From Ceratorhiza oryzae-sativae (Eukaryota; Basidiomycota; Agaricomycetes; Cantharellales; Ceratobasidiaceae): DNA of 64,000 nucleotides. Numbering within the stretch: position 1 is the first letter of the stretch; every line of letters begins with the position of its first letter. Both the position numbers and the translations under genes were made by a program. The stretch covers positions 558,001-622,000 of the forward strand of contig JARWMV010000251.1 in assembly GCA_030998015.1 (NCBI GenBank), in the 5' to 3' direction. The notes below the pieces were generated by a model. That model was not told where the DNA came from. It did no database searches and saw only the letters and a list, made by a program, of their open reading frames with translations. Shown here in pieces: positions 46,498 through 57,613 of the stretch.

Positions 46498-49400
46498 CTA
46501 AAGACAATCGGAGAACATAAAAATAAAATCGTCGATGTTACGGTACTTATTGAGATAAAACGTCGAAAAGCGGTCCAACGCGCCATCACGGTCCACGTCT
46601 CGCGGGGCATTACCCTGAATAACCGGTGCCAAGGGGCACAGACGTACGACATCCGACGCTGGCATGAGCTTGTGCTGTCTATGCAAGCCCACCTTCTTGA
46701 CCGCCAAAAGGCCCGTCTTCCCGCACGCAGCTTGAGGTATTTTGCCGAATGATTGTACGTAAACCATAAGCGGAGGATCCGGGGTCAAGGGGGTGGGGGT
46801 AAGTCGAAAAATAAGCCGAACCTGGCCAACGGCACAATCTAGAATATTTGATTGTGGTTTAGAGTATTCGAAGCAGATACAAGCGTTGATAACTCACCAT
46901 ATAGCCTTGCAGACCGTGCGGTTTTCCCTGCCGCGTTAATGAAGAACACGGGGTCGTGCTGAGCGGTATGATCAAGACTAGCCGGTTTCGATCGAATCCG
47001 CTGCATCCTCGTGCCGGAGCGACATGCGGCTGAATGTAGGCGAATTCGGAGAGTGTGCCAAACGTCGATTTCGGTGTGTTCGTCGATGACAGCGAGAAGG
47101 TTGGTGAGTTGAGGACACCGGTCGATATGCTGCATCAACTCCCGCAGGTCCAAGCCGTACTCGTCGCAGATTTGTTGGATCGAGGTTCGGCGTGTGTTTG
47201 GCTTGAGTCTGATTTGCTGGAGGTCGGATATCTTGTGCGTGGTTCGCAGCGCCGCAAGGCGAGGGCGTGGCGCTGACCTTGGGTTCGTATCGTGACCTGA
47301 CTCTGTTCGGCGCTTACGCTTTTGGCTCCTGCTCTCAACCACACCGCTCGCTTGCCGCATCAGCCAATCGTGCACCTATCAGATACACACAATGGTAAGT
47401 TGTCTGTGTCACAGGCTACCCGTGGTGACCACACCGTATCTAGCAGGCTCTGAGAGCCAAGCGGCGTACCTTATTGTTCTCGGCGTTCTCCTCCCCTTCT
47501 TCTTCGTGATTGTCTTCTATCTGTTCGCCATAGGGGTCTGGGTCGTCGTACTCCTCGTCATCTTTGCCCTCTGCCTCGATTTCCTCCTCGTCGCTCGAGT
47601 CATCGCCCTCTGATTCGACACCTTCTACACAAACGCTCGAGTCATCGCTGCCGTCCTGACTCTCGTTATCTAGGCACCTAGTCGGCTCACTTGCGATTCC
47701 ACCTGATCAAAGGTACGAGTTAAGTACCTCCCGCGATCCAAAAGAACGTGTTCTTACCTTGACCTGAATTGCAGCTCGGTTCATCTTCCGCCCGACACCA
47801 CAACATCCAATCTTCAAAATCGCGAAGTATGTCGCGTCGATCTAGCCATCGTACCGTTTGCTGCTTCCACTCTCGGCGATTCGACGCTCGATACGCATCC
47901 TTCACGCCGATGTGAAGGTGCTCCATCGTCTCGGTTGTGAAATTGTTGGCGCTACCTTTCCGCCGAACATGGTGCGTATGATGCCGAATAACATGCATTT
48001 TGGGGATATTAAAATGCGGAATAACCCCCTTTTTCCCCCTTCGCGTCCCATTGTCGATCCATGCCTGTCGGTATAGCATAAAGGACTCGTATCCTGCCTC
48101 ATAAGCCTGGAGCGTGCGATCAGACTGGACCGGTAATTGAGCAAGGTATATGCATTCCATTACTCCGTGTGTAGCTCGAATGACCTTCTCGTCAATAACT
48201 CCAGGTGCGTTCGCAACGATCGGTAGATGGGTTCGCTCGAGCAGCCGATGCTCTATACCGGTCATCTGGGAGATGTGGGACACGCCATGAAGGAAAGCTC
48301 GGTCCCCGGAAAACTGCGGCTGCAAGTTAAGGCGCGCATCATACTCGTCGACACCCATACCGGTACGATTGAAGCGATAGATGTGATCATAGAAAAACTT
48401 ATGAAAACCGTGAAGCAGGTCGGGGGATAGGACGTGGAAAATGTCGAGCCCAGGAACGAATCTCCAGAATGGTTTGTCGACACCATTGAGATGTTTCTCG
48501 CCCGCGAGATCCAAATACTCTTCTAACGACGGCGAGCGACCCACGCCTGTTTATACGTGTCCGCAATTGCGTCGATCTGCTCCAGGACTTGTGCTCGGGT
48601 ACGTGGCAAACCGCATTCGGCGTCCTCCAGGTGAGTAGTGTCGCGAGTACAATGCGGGCAGGTTTGCCCCCCTAAGCCGGCTACAAGCCATTGCTCTTCC
48701 AAATCGGCGATATACCCGGTGAGTTCGTACAGTACTGACCGGACATTGCCTTCTGGATCGATTACGTCGTGAGGCTGACGGCGGCGGAGTGGTCGTGTGA
48801 GGATCGTCATACAGCGATGGAATAGGCGGCGATTGAGCAAGCCCAGGAGTTTTGTGCGAACAGTTTTCGGTCGACCTCGGAACTCGGCCATTGCGTTGGA
48901 GAACTTTGATTTCGGTATGTATCCGACTAGAATCCACGCATTCTCGCTGGTGCAGGCCCGTACTGACTGCTCGAGATTGGCTAGGCTTATATATACCGCG
49001 TGGACTGCAACATCGCCCGAATGCATACTCAACTGCGTTGAGTCACTCGCAATAAAGATCCCGCCATAGGTTGTGCCGGGTGGCAAGGACTCCTGTTTAT
49101 TGGTGAGTGTACTTTGAAAGCTCGTTTATGCTGCAAAACTTACCTGTCTCTCATTCCAGTCATCTGCTGTCCATGGGTTATCATATAATCTAGTGATATC
49201 ATCGGCATCGAAGTGCTTCTCCGGAGCAAACGACATCTTGCCGGCAAACCGCGCTTGTCCCAACTGAAAGTCCGCGCATTTCTCCAGGTCCTTGTAGAAA
49301 AATATGACTTTATCTTTTGGTGCCTCAGATATCGCAACATCCTCGACATGCCACTCTGGCCCTCCAAAGGCACTCATCTCATCTCGAATCTTCTTGAATA

Positions 49401-50633
49401 GCGTCTTCGCATTACTGAACGAATACTCAGCTCCCTTGAACTACAAAGAGCTAAGTAACTAATTGGCTTATGTGGAGAATTTCTTACGCGCTCAGTCTTA
49501 AGTAGCTTGTTTATACTGGATTGCGACACCTTCTCAGTTGCCAACCATTTCACCATCTCCCACTCGTCCTTCGACCGCCATATCCCGTATGGATTCCCGT
49601 TTCGAAGTTTCTTGTTCTTCTCGCGCTCCGCCTCCCATCGCGTCTGACCTCTCCCGTAAGTACGGCCTGCAGTAGGGTGTCGATATATAATTCGACCTTT
49701 GCTGACAATGCGGATATAGGAATTTTCAGCATGAAGGAAGTTCTGGGCGTTATCCGCTGTAATACCTGGACCAGGCTCGAGTCGTGTTTCTTCATGTGTC
49801 ACGTTGTGAGGCCGGAATTGGGTGGCTACATTGCAAATACGTAAGTAATCTGTATGCGGCCTAGCATACACGCAGACTTACCAAATTCACTCTGCCCAAC
49901 GTTAATGTCCCCAACGTTGTCTCTCCCTACGCCACCTCCAATCTCATCACACGTTCCAATGGATTCCCACGTCCATGGATTCTGATAAAGCTCGTTGGAC
50001 GCCACTGATGCATGCCCGCCATTGAAAAAGCAGTTTGAGTAGGAATCAGCAACAAGCGGGGAGAGATCGGGGGGGAAGTAGGGATTAAGAATGGTTGAAG
50101 GGGGGACTGAGGGAGGACAAGGTATACTGTATGACCACGGAGACTGGTAGGTGTTCAATCCACTCTCAGTTGAGAGAAAAGACCCAAACTGAAAGTCAGC
50201 CGAATGCGCAGCATCCAAGTTTGGAGGGGTGGGGATGACGTCTGAATTCAAGGGAATAGGGGGAGGTACCCAAACTGAGGTTGGGATCGTGGCCGGGTTT
50301 GTGGGTTGGGCTAGTTCCTTCAACCCTTCTGTCGCTTTTGAGCGCATGTTTTCCGTGTAAGTGCTGCTTAAATGTTCACCAGGGGCCATGCTCTGATTGA
50401 CAACTCCACTCGATTTAGCTAATGCTTCTAAACATATATCTCGCATGGTAAGTTCAACATTGGTACCATTGTACAACAACGTTCTGACCTTCTTGTAGCT
50501 TTATTTGTCGGTTGTAGTTGCTTCGTAATATGATCTTTTGGCCATAGCACATCCCGGGACGCCTCGCATGCCTAAGAAACAGTGGGACTGCTTCAAAGCT
50601 CTTGAGACAATGAGAGCAGAGATAGGGACGCAT
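46498..50633 (-). CDS. Plavaka-family transposase with N-terminal C2H2 finger
   Basis: The ATG at 50633 starts a zinc finger, MRPYLCSHCLKSFEAVPLFLRH (Cys-x2-Cys ... His), as in Plavaka transposases; exon 1 is 50489-50633. A Pro/Ser-rich linker follows, then WRSKDEWEMVKWLATEKVSQ, FYKDLEKCADFQLGQARF, DDITRLYDNPWTADDWNERQ, PPGTTYGGIFIASDSTQLSMHSGD, WILVGYIPKSKFSNAMAEF, LFHRCMTILTRPLRR and CPHCTRDTTHLEDAECGLP. The next block contains FWRFVPGLDIFHVLSPDLLH, GFHKFFYDHIYRFN, ISQMTGIEHRLLERTHLPIV, FNIPKMHVIRHHTHHVRRKG and DAYRASNRREWKQQTVRWLDRR. An acidic stretch and the C-terminal IDVWHTLRIRLHS region lead to the end, NKYRNIDDFIFMFSDCL. A one-base gap near 48540 separates DTYKQAWV from SPSLEEYLDL. 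Other introns join in frame. Apart from that gap it looks near complete. Confidence 0.88.
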
Positions 50634-51366
50634 GGGAGTTCAACGTGATCAGGATTGGGGGGGGGGGGGGAAGTAGCAAGTGCACGAACGCACAAGTGAG
50701 TACTTGGACATACCCAACAGAACCTCCGTTTGCTCTCGCACAATACGTTCATGGCTAAGCCCGAAAGCTAACATTGTTTCGTGCCCGGTAACTAACTTTG
50801 CCGGTACTTCAAAGATGGGCTGTATGTTCATAAACGTTGCCTTGGAACTTGCCGATAGCCATAAACCGGCACTTGTCGGAGTTTTTTTTCACATAGACTG
50901 ACTAAACTTGAGTTTCGCAGCTCCAACACTAACCATCCCCTCACCCCCACCATAATGCTGTACCGTAACAGCTGCGCCTTCAACCCACACTCAACCATAC
51001 TATAACTGACACTTCTGCCCAATCTGCACACTGAAACTGCCTCCATAATGTGTACTACATACCGGCCACTCCAATAACTGTTCATGCTGTGCATGTCGGT
51101 GGTTCATCGTCCCGTTCATGGTGCTAAAAACTCATCCGACACCCAGCTATTAAAGCAAAACATGCTGCCTTGCCAACTATCCAACTTATCCCCGCCTTCA
51201 CTAGTTCACATTGATTCAGCTTTGATAGCTTTATTGTCTTGACTTTCGTTTTTTTTTTTCACTTGTGCACCATCTCTTTCTCTTACAGGTTCGTACTTAT
51301 CCATTTCTACTCCTACATCTTATATTTGGGGTTTTGCTAATTCAACTTATTAGTCACTCTCACTAT
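50634..51366. promoter_or_regulatory. Bidirectional promoter region inside the transposon
   Basis: These 733 bp separate the transposase and DUF6532 start codons, which point away from each other. It includes a run of 14 G (50657-50670), 24 bp upstream of the transposase ATG, and a T-rich/CT-rich patch (51247-51280) before the DUF6532 ATG. No recognised transcription-factor site is evident. Short open frames here carry no family signature. Confidence 0.5.
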
Positions 51367-54162
51367 ATGCCTGCCATTCGCGCTGATTCTGCAAGTGTCG
51401 TGTCAATGCCCCCACGGGAGAAGAGACTTGCCAAACGTTGCGCTCGGGCCGTCAAGCGTGGCCTTGGTCTCCCACCCTCAATCGCCGCTCAAAGTCCTAA
51501 CAAGCAGGTTCAGAAGAGGGTGCTACCCACTCTTGCCACTACACGTGAGCGGCGTGCCAGGGCAAATTGTGCCTACCTTGTTCGACCCGATGGTATCCAT
51601 ATCAAGCGTGTGGTTCGCCGCCTGAGTCCAGGACCAATCCCACCTGTCCCCTACCTTCCAGGTCAAGAAGGTAAGCACTCGAATACAGCTGTAGTGCAAG
51701 TTATATTAATCAAAGTACCTATTTAGATATTCCACACTTGGACGATGAGTCCAATGGTTTCAATCATGCGATAGCCAACACACCTGACACAACTCAACAC
51801 TATGTATCAGGCAACAGCCTCAATATTGCAGATGAAGCTGACGATTTGTTGGATTATGATGCGGAAGGCGAGGAAGACGACAAATACGCCCACGGAAACA
51901 TGGATATGGATATTGATGGTTAGTCGTTGAATATTGAGTTTTGTGTGTTATATTAACGTTGCTATGCATATATGATAGATTTTTCAGTTAGGGGGAGCTG
52001 GGATTGCCCCAGCAATGGCTCTTGGGATCGTCCTTTGCATATGTACCCTAGTCCTATAGTTTAGTGGTTCTATGTATTAACTAGCTCATGTTTTATCTAG
52101 CTAACGAGCCTGTTGACCTCCTTGCTAATGCAAGCGAGGACGATATTCAAGCCCTTTTTAGTGGGCTTGATAGCTTACGCTTTGACAAGGTGTCAACTTC
52201 GTTCAACGAAACAGGGTATTTTTCAGGTGACTTCGGTGACTTTGGCGACTTTGGCGCCTTTGAACCCCCTGCTCCGCACATGTGGAGTAATGTCAACAGA
52301 GGCCCCAAAGGTGGATCACAAGTGTCCAGTGCCCAGGAGCCATCTACTGTGTACCAGGTTGATGCTACTACCGGCTTGCATGGCACTCCTAATCCCCTAG
52401 AAATCCCTTCCCCACTTGCAGTTGACTCAGCACTGCCGCATTCACCTCTTCCACCATTACGTCACATCCCAACACCCACACCATGGGTTATGACACCAGA
52501 GGTTGAATTCCCCAACCCACTTCAACCTCAATCTATCATTCTTGTGCCACGTTATCAGCCCACCCCACTGCCACCAGTTCACCAAGCCAAACCGCGGACC
52601 TCAACAAGCAGAGCTGGTACTCCGCTTGGCCGTCCCAACTCTTCAGGCAGGCCATTGGTGTTCTCATGTCCACGCCCACGGACGAGCACCAGTGGGCGAG
52701 CCTCTCAGATCCACAGCGAGGCTGAACCTTTAGGTTTGCGCAGCCTGCCTCTTTCTCCATCATTGGCTAGCCTGGCAAGTCCGGCCAGCTTGGCCAACCT
52801 CACTCCCTTTCTCACAGAGCCAGACAGCCAGGACGACAGCAGCGACTCAGATTCGGATGCGCCGCGAGCCTCAACACCTGTGGAATGGGGTGATACCGAC
52901 ATTGGACGGACAGCATCTTCAGTCCTCCTGCCTACCTTGACCCAGGCCCAGTGCCGAGCAGCTCAATGGCTGAACTTCAAAACTCCTCGACCATCCCCCC
53001 GATCCATTGGCCAACAACCGCCTATCGTGCCTGCGCTTCTGGAGCTTCGGGCCAACGCCCGAGAGCACTTTGCTGTTATCGCTCGTAAAACCCGTGTTCG
53101 AGATCCCAACCCCACAGCTCAGCCATCAAATGGTCGAGGCCTGTTACGTTCGTGGGAGTTGACCCCTGACCAGAGTGTGGTCATGGGGCCAATGGAGTAC
53201 CACGTGTACAAGGACCTCGTGTGTGTCAACCCATGGCCACAGGACCGAGACGCTTTTCTCGAGGATGCGAGAGATTATGCTGTCCAAATGACTGGTGTAG
53301 ATGGCGCACAGGTGTTCACCCGGAGATTCATGGATACTGTGAGTACGGGATACCCTAAAAGCTGGCTATATGCTTACATATTAGCTATTTTTAGGTTTAT
53401 TCTAGGATGTCTGCTAACCGAGGCGAAACACTGGCAAAAATTGAAGCCATGGTACAACAAGAGCTCTCAATCACAGTCGTCGATAAGCGCGAAATCAATA
53501 TGTACATTGACAAGAACAACTTCCTTTATCCAACAATCGATCGTGTAAGTACTTCAGTGATCTAGTAATCTGCATAACACTAAATCCTACTTGGCTAAAT
53601 ACTTTTAGGACGAAAACCAGAAGTTCCGTGTGCATATTATTGGCTCGGCTCTACTCATTATCCTCTTTGAGTGTGGGAAGCAGCTTGCACGGGTATTCAT
53701 GGAAGAATTGAATCGGCCCGATGATCCTAGAAAATGCGCAGATTGGCACCGTAAGGTACGTGATCGGACCGCTCGAAGCAAAGGGATACCGCCTGGCCTT
53801 ATTGCATATGCAGCCACCCAGGTCAGTACATTCTGCTGTATACTACACTTCATCGGATTCAAATTTCTTGGGTTAGATACATTGGGCGCTGCTCAAGCTA
53901 CAGCGGGGGGGAACTGTTCAGTTCCATGAACTCCAGTTCCGTGCCGTGTGGGCTCAGTATTTGCGTGCTTTGCTCAAACTGAAGCATCTCGGAGGGCTAC
54001 GCATGGACCTTCTGGAGCTGGTCCAGTAAGTTTTGCATTTGTGATTTGGCCTGGAGCACAGCACTCACGTTAGTGTACAGAAAGCGATATGTAGAATACT
54101 GGCCAGGAGCAGAGCGGGATGACGACGACGACGACGACGAGGATTCATGCCCAGCCTGGTAG
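51367..54162 (+). CDS. DUF6532-type protein, cargo gene of the transposon
   Basis: There are seven exons: 51367-51670, 51727-51918, 52101-53338, 53395-53544, 53609-53821, 53877-54025 and 54081-54162. They total 2328 nt (775 residues plus stop) with every GT-AG join in frame. The N-terminus is basic (REKRLAKRCARAVKRG). A long Pro/Ser-rich region follows, including DFGDFGDFGAFEPP and an acidic DSQDDSSDSDSD. The conserved part (about 53000-54150) contains VYSRMSANRGETLAKIEAMV, NMYIDKNNFLYPTIDRDENQKFRVHIIGSALLIILFECGKQLA, GIPPGLIAYAATQIHWALL, FRAVWAQYLRALLKLKHLGG and KRYVEYWPG. It resembles the DUF6532 domain common in agaricomycete genomes; its function is unknown. It ends with an Asp run from GAC repeats. 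Unlike many genes nearby it needs no frameshift. Domain assignment is from memory and should be confirmed. Confidence 0.8.
54118..54140 (+). repeat. GAC trinucleotide run encoding poly-Asp
   Basis: Seven consecutive Asp codons (one GAT, six GAC) lie near the end of the DUF6532 gene. A small in-frame microsatellite, it extends the acidic tail. Confidence 0.8.
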
Positions 54163-54358
54163 ATCCCTAGCATACAGTTTCACAAGAACGATAGCAGTGA
54201 TCCAACACTGTAGCTTATGGCTAGTGTCATTAATTAGTTTTTGCTTTTCACCGTATGTTTTGTGTATGCGCTAGATGCGTGTATTGCTTTCTCTACATGT
54301 AATACCCCAGTTGTTATCAATTGATTTGATATAACTATACATTATGCGTCAAGGACAG

Positions 54359-54391
54359 ACGGGCGCAGGCGGGGCGCAGGCGGGGCGCAGC
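54359..54391 (+). repeat. 11-bp GC-rich tandem repeat at the inner edge of the right inverted repeat
   Basis: About three copies of GGGGCGCAGGC lie across the inner boundary of the right repeat; the left repeat has only one copy. The inner boundary may therefore be set by slippage here. Confidence 0.6.
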
Positions 54392-54832
54392 GAGAACGGC
54401 TGGAAAAGCGAGCGAACGCACCGTGAAATGAAAAGAGGAGCGGGCGCGTCGATCGTCCAGCAAAATGATCGACGCTGTCAAATTCCGCCGCTGGCAGCAC
54501 CACGGGCTGTCGCGCACGTGGAGTGCTCGTCATCATGGCGATGACAAGACTTACCTGAGCTGGACGGTGAACCCACAAAGCCCTGCCGACGTCGATTTGG
54601 GAGCCCGGAAGGCATGCTGCACCGGACTGCGATCACGCCGGAGCGACCGTCCCCGGGTCGGAATAGGAGCTGGACCGTGACAAATCGCAAGCCTTGCGAC
54701 CGATTTCTCCTCGTGCCGGTCGAGCTCGTATGAGCGCTCGCAAGCGCTCAGAAATTGGACTTTCATTTCGGCGGCCTCAACCAGCTCAACGCACTCTTAA
54801 GGGCTAATAAGTGCTGGCTCGTTTTCCTGATG
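54377..54832 (-). repeat. Right terminal inverted repeat of the Plavaka-type element
   Basis: This 456-bp sequence is the reverse complement of 45878-46333, with the same dyads at the corresponding positions. It ends CGTTTTCCTGATG at 54832. Open frames within it (for example 54465-54680) are identical to frames in the left copy and are not genes. Confidence 0.9.
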
Positions 54833-55645
54833 GACTCGTGCCATAGCATGGCCACTCCTGCTCAGGAGATTGTATTACGGACAAAATTGTGCGAGAACAG
54901 TACACAGTTCTCTGATTTAGAAAAGTTCCAGATCAGAGCGAGAATATCTTCAGACTGACCCATGTGCCCGTTTAATGCCATGTCTCGAGCAACTGTCACA
55001 GCGACCTCCATGGTTGTCATCAGCATATAGCACTCGCCGTGGCTCGGCAGAGGGCCAAAAATCTAGATACCGAGACATACGAGGCAGGTGGAAGGGGTGA
55101 GATCTACATTTTGATATATCCATTCGAGTATTTAGAGCAGTAGGATTGGTAGAACCCGCTGGACCAGGTTTGGATGACTTTGCAGGACATGACACCAGTG
55201 TAATTTCAACTCCGAGTTTCGGTAACTAGCGTAAGCTGTTTGCCAATGAGTCTTACAAGGGAATTAGCATAGGCAGATGGACACCTCCGTTCCCGTCCAC
55301 AGAGATCCGAATTTGGTGATCAAGGTTTTCCAGAATGATATCGGTCAACTCCAAACTCCGAACCCCACGCGCGCGTGATTCAGGGCAATACCCCTTGACC
55401 GATGAACAGGAGCACACAGAAGCTCATAAGCTTAGAGAGAGAGAGAGGCTACCGAAAGGTCGTATTGGAGCGCAGGCCAAGTTGGATGATTGATGCCAAA
55501 CAAAGCCCCAACCTGGAATAGTCGCACGTGTATCATGGGTGCCTTCTTACTACCATTCCCGACCGCCGTCACCTGGGTTATTGAATACCAACCGACAAAG
55601 GCTCATTCGATCTCTTGAGCAATGGTCAGACGTGATTTCTAATGA
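54833..55645. other. Right flank of the transposon; possible 5' part of the interrupted gene
   Basis: About 810 bp. On the minus strand, 54950-55195 is open and followed in the next frame by GQSEDILALIWNFSKSENCV to about 54860. A possible donor lies at about 54885, and the matching acceptor would be on the far side of the insertion. No family is recognised. The right part is the upstream region of the Rab prenyltransferase gene and holds nothing else visible. Confidence 0.25.
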
Positions 55646-56983
55646 ATGGGCCACCATTTAATCGAACCCAAACAGCACGGTATCAAGCGAGTCAAGCAAA
55701 CAGAAGAGGGGCTAAAGCTTCAAAAGGAAAGAGAGCGCGCAAAGATCGATCGGTATACTGCTGTTGAGAAGGATATGTTTGAACGTGTGAGCGAATGTGA
55801 TAAGATTTAGACTGAGCCAACTAAATGACACCGATTGACAGCAAGCATCGGGTGATTGGAGTCAAGAGTCCTTTGAGGTTACTACAACAATCATTAGCCT
55901 CAACCCGGAACTATACACAGCATGGAACTTCAGGCGGAATATTTTAATCAATGGGATATTCCCTAAAAGGTGATTATACCACTGGGTTCCAGGATGAGTC
56001 TGAGTTCCCCACTAGTTCCCCAGCGGAGATATTCTCAGCGTTGGATGGAGAACTTTCGCTCACGTTTGCTGCGCTCCAAGTGCATCCCAAGGTCTACTGG
56101 CTCTGGAATCACCGCCGATGGTGCCTGCACAAAATTCCTGAAGGACCAGCCAGCCCTGATGCCCCCAAATCCTGGCGGTCAGCGACTTGGGCACGTGAGC
56201 TCGCCATCGTGGAGAAGATGCTTGATCGCGACTCGCGCAACTTTCACGCTTGGAACTATCGGCGCTATGTGCTAGCTTCGATGCCAGAGTCCGACCGACG
56301 CCCTGCCAAATCCGAGTTAGCCTATACGACGCGAAAGATTGAGCAAAACTTTTCGAATTTTAGCGCTTGGCACCAACGGACGAAGGTCTGGGGCATAATC
56401 TGGAAGGAGCAGCCAGAGACTGAAACCGAAGCAAAACATGAGGGTCAGCAAAGCTCTTTGATTTACCTAAAATAATTCTCGTTACTCTTGACAGAGTTTG
56501 AGTTTGTTCGGAACGCGTTGTGGACGGATCCCGGCGACCAAAGCGCATGGATTTATCACCGGTGGTTAATCGGACAAGGTGGGTTTTTGTAGACGAATGG
56601 ATATATTTCCCCTACTCAATTTAATGTAGGTCATGATCATGCTATTCTCAAGTCAGAAATTAGCGGAATCGAAGAGCTAATCGCAGAGGTCGGGACGGAC
56701 AGCAAGTGTGAGCAAAGCATCGTTGTTTAGCTCGGCAGATATGGTGTAACAACGGCGACTATACAGGGCCGTTGCAAGCACTCGTACACTACAAAACCTT
56801 ACTCTCTGGCCATGATCCGGCCGTCAAGTCTAGTCTCCTTCAAGAATGCAAGTCTCTCACGGAGCGGCTGATTCAAGTCGACCCAAAACGCCGGTGCATG
56901 TATGAAGATCAACGTAAGCCATACGGTTTAAATACCAGACGTGATCTGATCTTTATTCAACAGTTCTTGCGTTGAAGGCATGA
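55646..56983 (+). CDS. BET4: Rab geranylgeranyltransferase (type II) alpha subunit
   Basis: The alpha subunit of the enzyme that attaches geranylgeranyl groups to Rab GTPases. From the ATG at 55646 ([24 protein letters not shown]), PPTA helical repeats follow: [73 protein letters not shown] and [17 protein letters not shown]. It ends near [11 protein letters not shown] and a short last exon stopping at 56983. The repeat order and the W-x-x-R/H-R-x motifs are diagnostic, and HGIKR at the N-terminus is specific to the Rab type. Four or five introns. A 12-residue extension before HGIKR is unusual; the true start could lie in an earlier exon. Confidence 0.92.
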
Positions 56984-57613
56984 GCCTTTTGGGTTTGTAA
57001 ATAAGGTAGTTGAAATGAATATGATGTGCACGTTAAATCATGGATTGGTTCTCGTTACCTCCTTCAGTCACCTGGGACTAAAGGTGTGTGCTCTGCTCGA
57101 TCGCGGAAACCAGCCCTCTCTGACAGGAGTTAACTGATACACTCATTCGTCGGAGCTTATCGATATTTTGCGTCAAAAGCAAAGAATAGATACTGAACCC
57201 CTATGTTCTTAACTTCCACAGAGGATTTTAGCTTTTGGTAGACTCGGTCTGTTCTCGATCCCCGGTTCCTGGAATACAACAGGAACGTATCTCTCAAAAG
57301 GTCTGGTATATGTCGCACCATTGGCTTCCGTTGGAGCACGACTGGGCCACATGTTCGAAAGGCCATTCACTTGGCTCGGCTCTGAGATCATCGATTTCAT
57401 CCACGAGACCATGCTCGTGACCTTCCCCACAATCGTGCCTGCACACTTACCCCGCATCACGACAATATGAGAAGAAAGTTTAACGGCCTAGTTCACATTT
57501 ACGTTAGTAAGCTCTGCCTATTTTTTCGCAATTTGACGCATCCATGGGCGTATATTTGATCCCACCTGTCGGGCCCTCTCCCTTCGTTCTACCACCCGCC
57601 TCCCGACCACCAT
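56984..57613. other. Intergenic region, no gene recognised
   Basis: About 630 bp between two plus-strand genes. Open frames at 57157-57460 (-) and 57235-57420 (+) lack recognisable content. Just before 57614 the DNA is pyrimidine-rich, as often seen in front of fungal start codons. Confidence 0.4.

Larger units (their letters stand above)
45878..54832. mobile_element. Plavaka-type DNA transposon with long terminal inverted repeats and a DUF6532 cargo gene
   Basis: An 8955-bp element bounded by 456-bp inverted repeats (45878-46333 and 54377-54832). On my reading the repeats are the same length and identical base for base. Inside are a Plavaka-family transposase on the minus strand (46498-50633) and a DUF6532 gene on the plus strand (51367-54162), transcribed away from a shared 733-bp middle region. 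The outer ends are CATCAGGAAAACG; if the element proper begins at CAGG, the flanking dinucleotide AT is present on both sides, which could be a 2-bp target duplication. The identical repeats argue for recent insertion or ongoing homogenisation. Whether it is active is unknown; the transposase has one apparent frameshift. Confidence 0.88.

Noticed and set aside
45878..54832. Alternative: Starship-type giant element or KDZ element with a TET/JBP gene
   Set aside because: No tyrosine-recombinase captain and no TET/JBP dioxygenase motifs are present. The transposase blocks match the Plavaka type, and the size of about 9 kb is ordinary for a DNA transposon.
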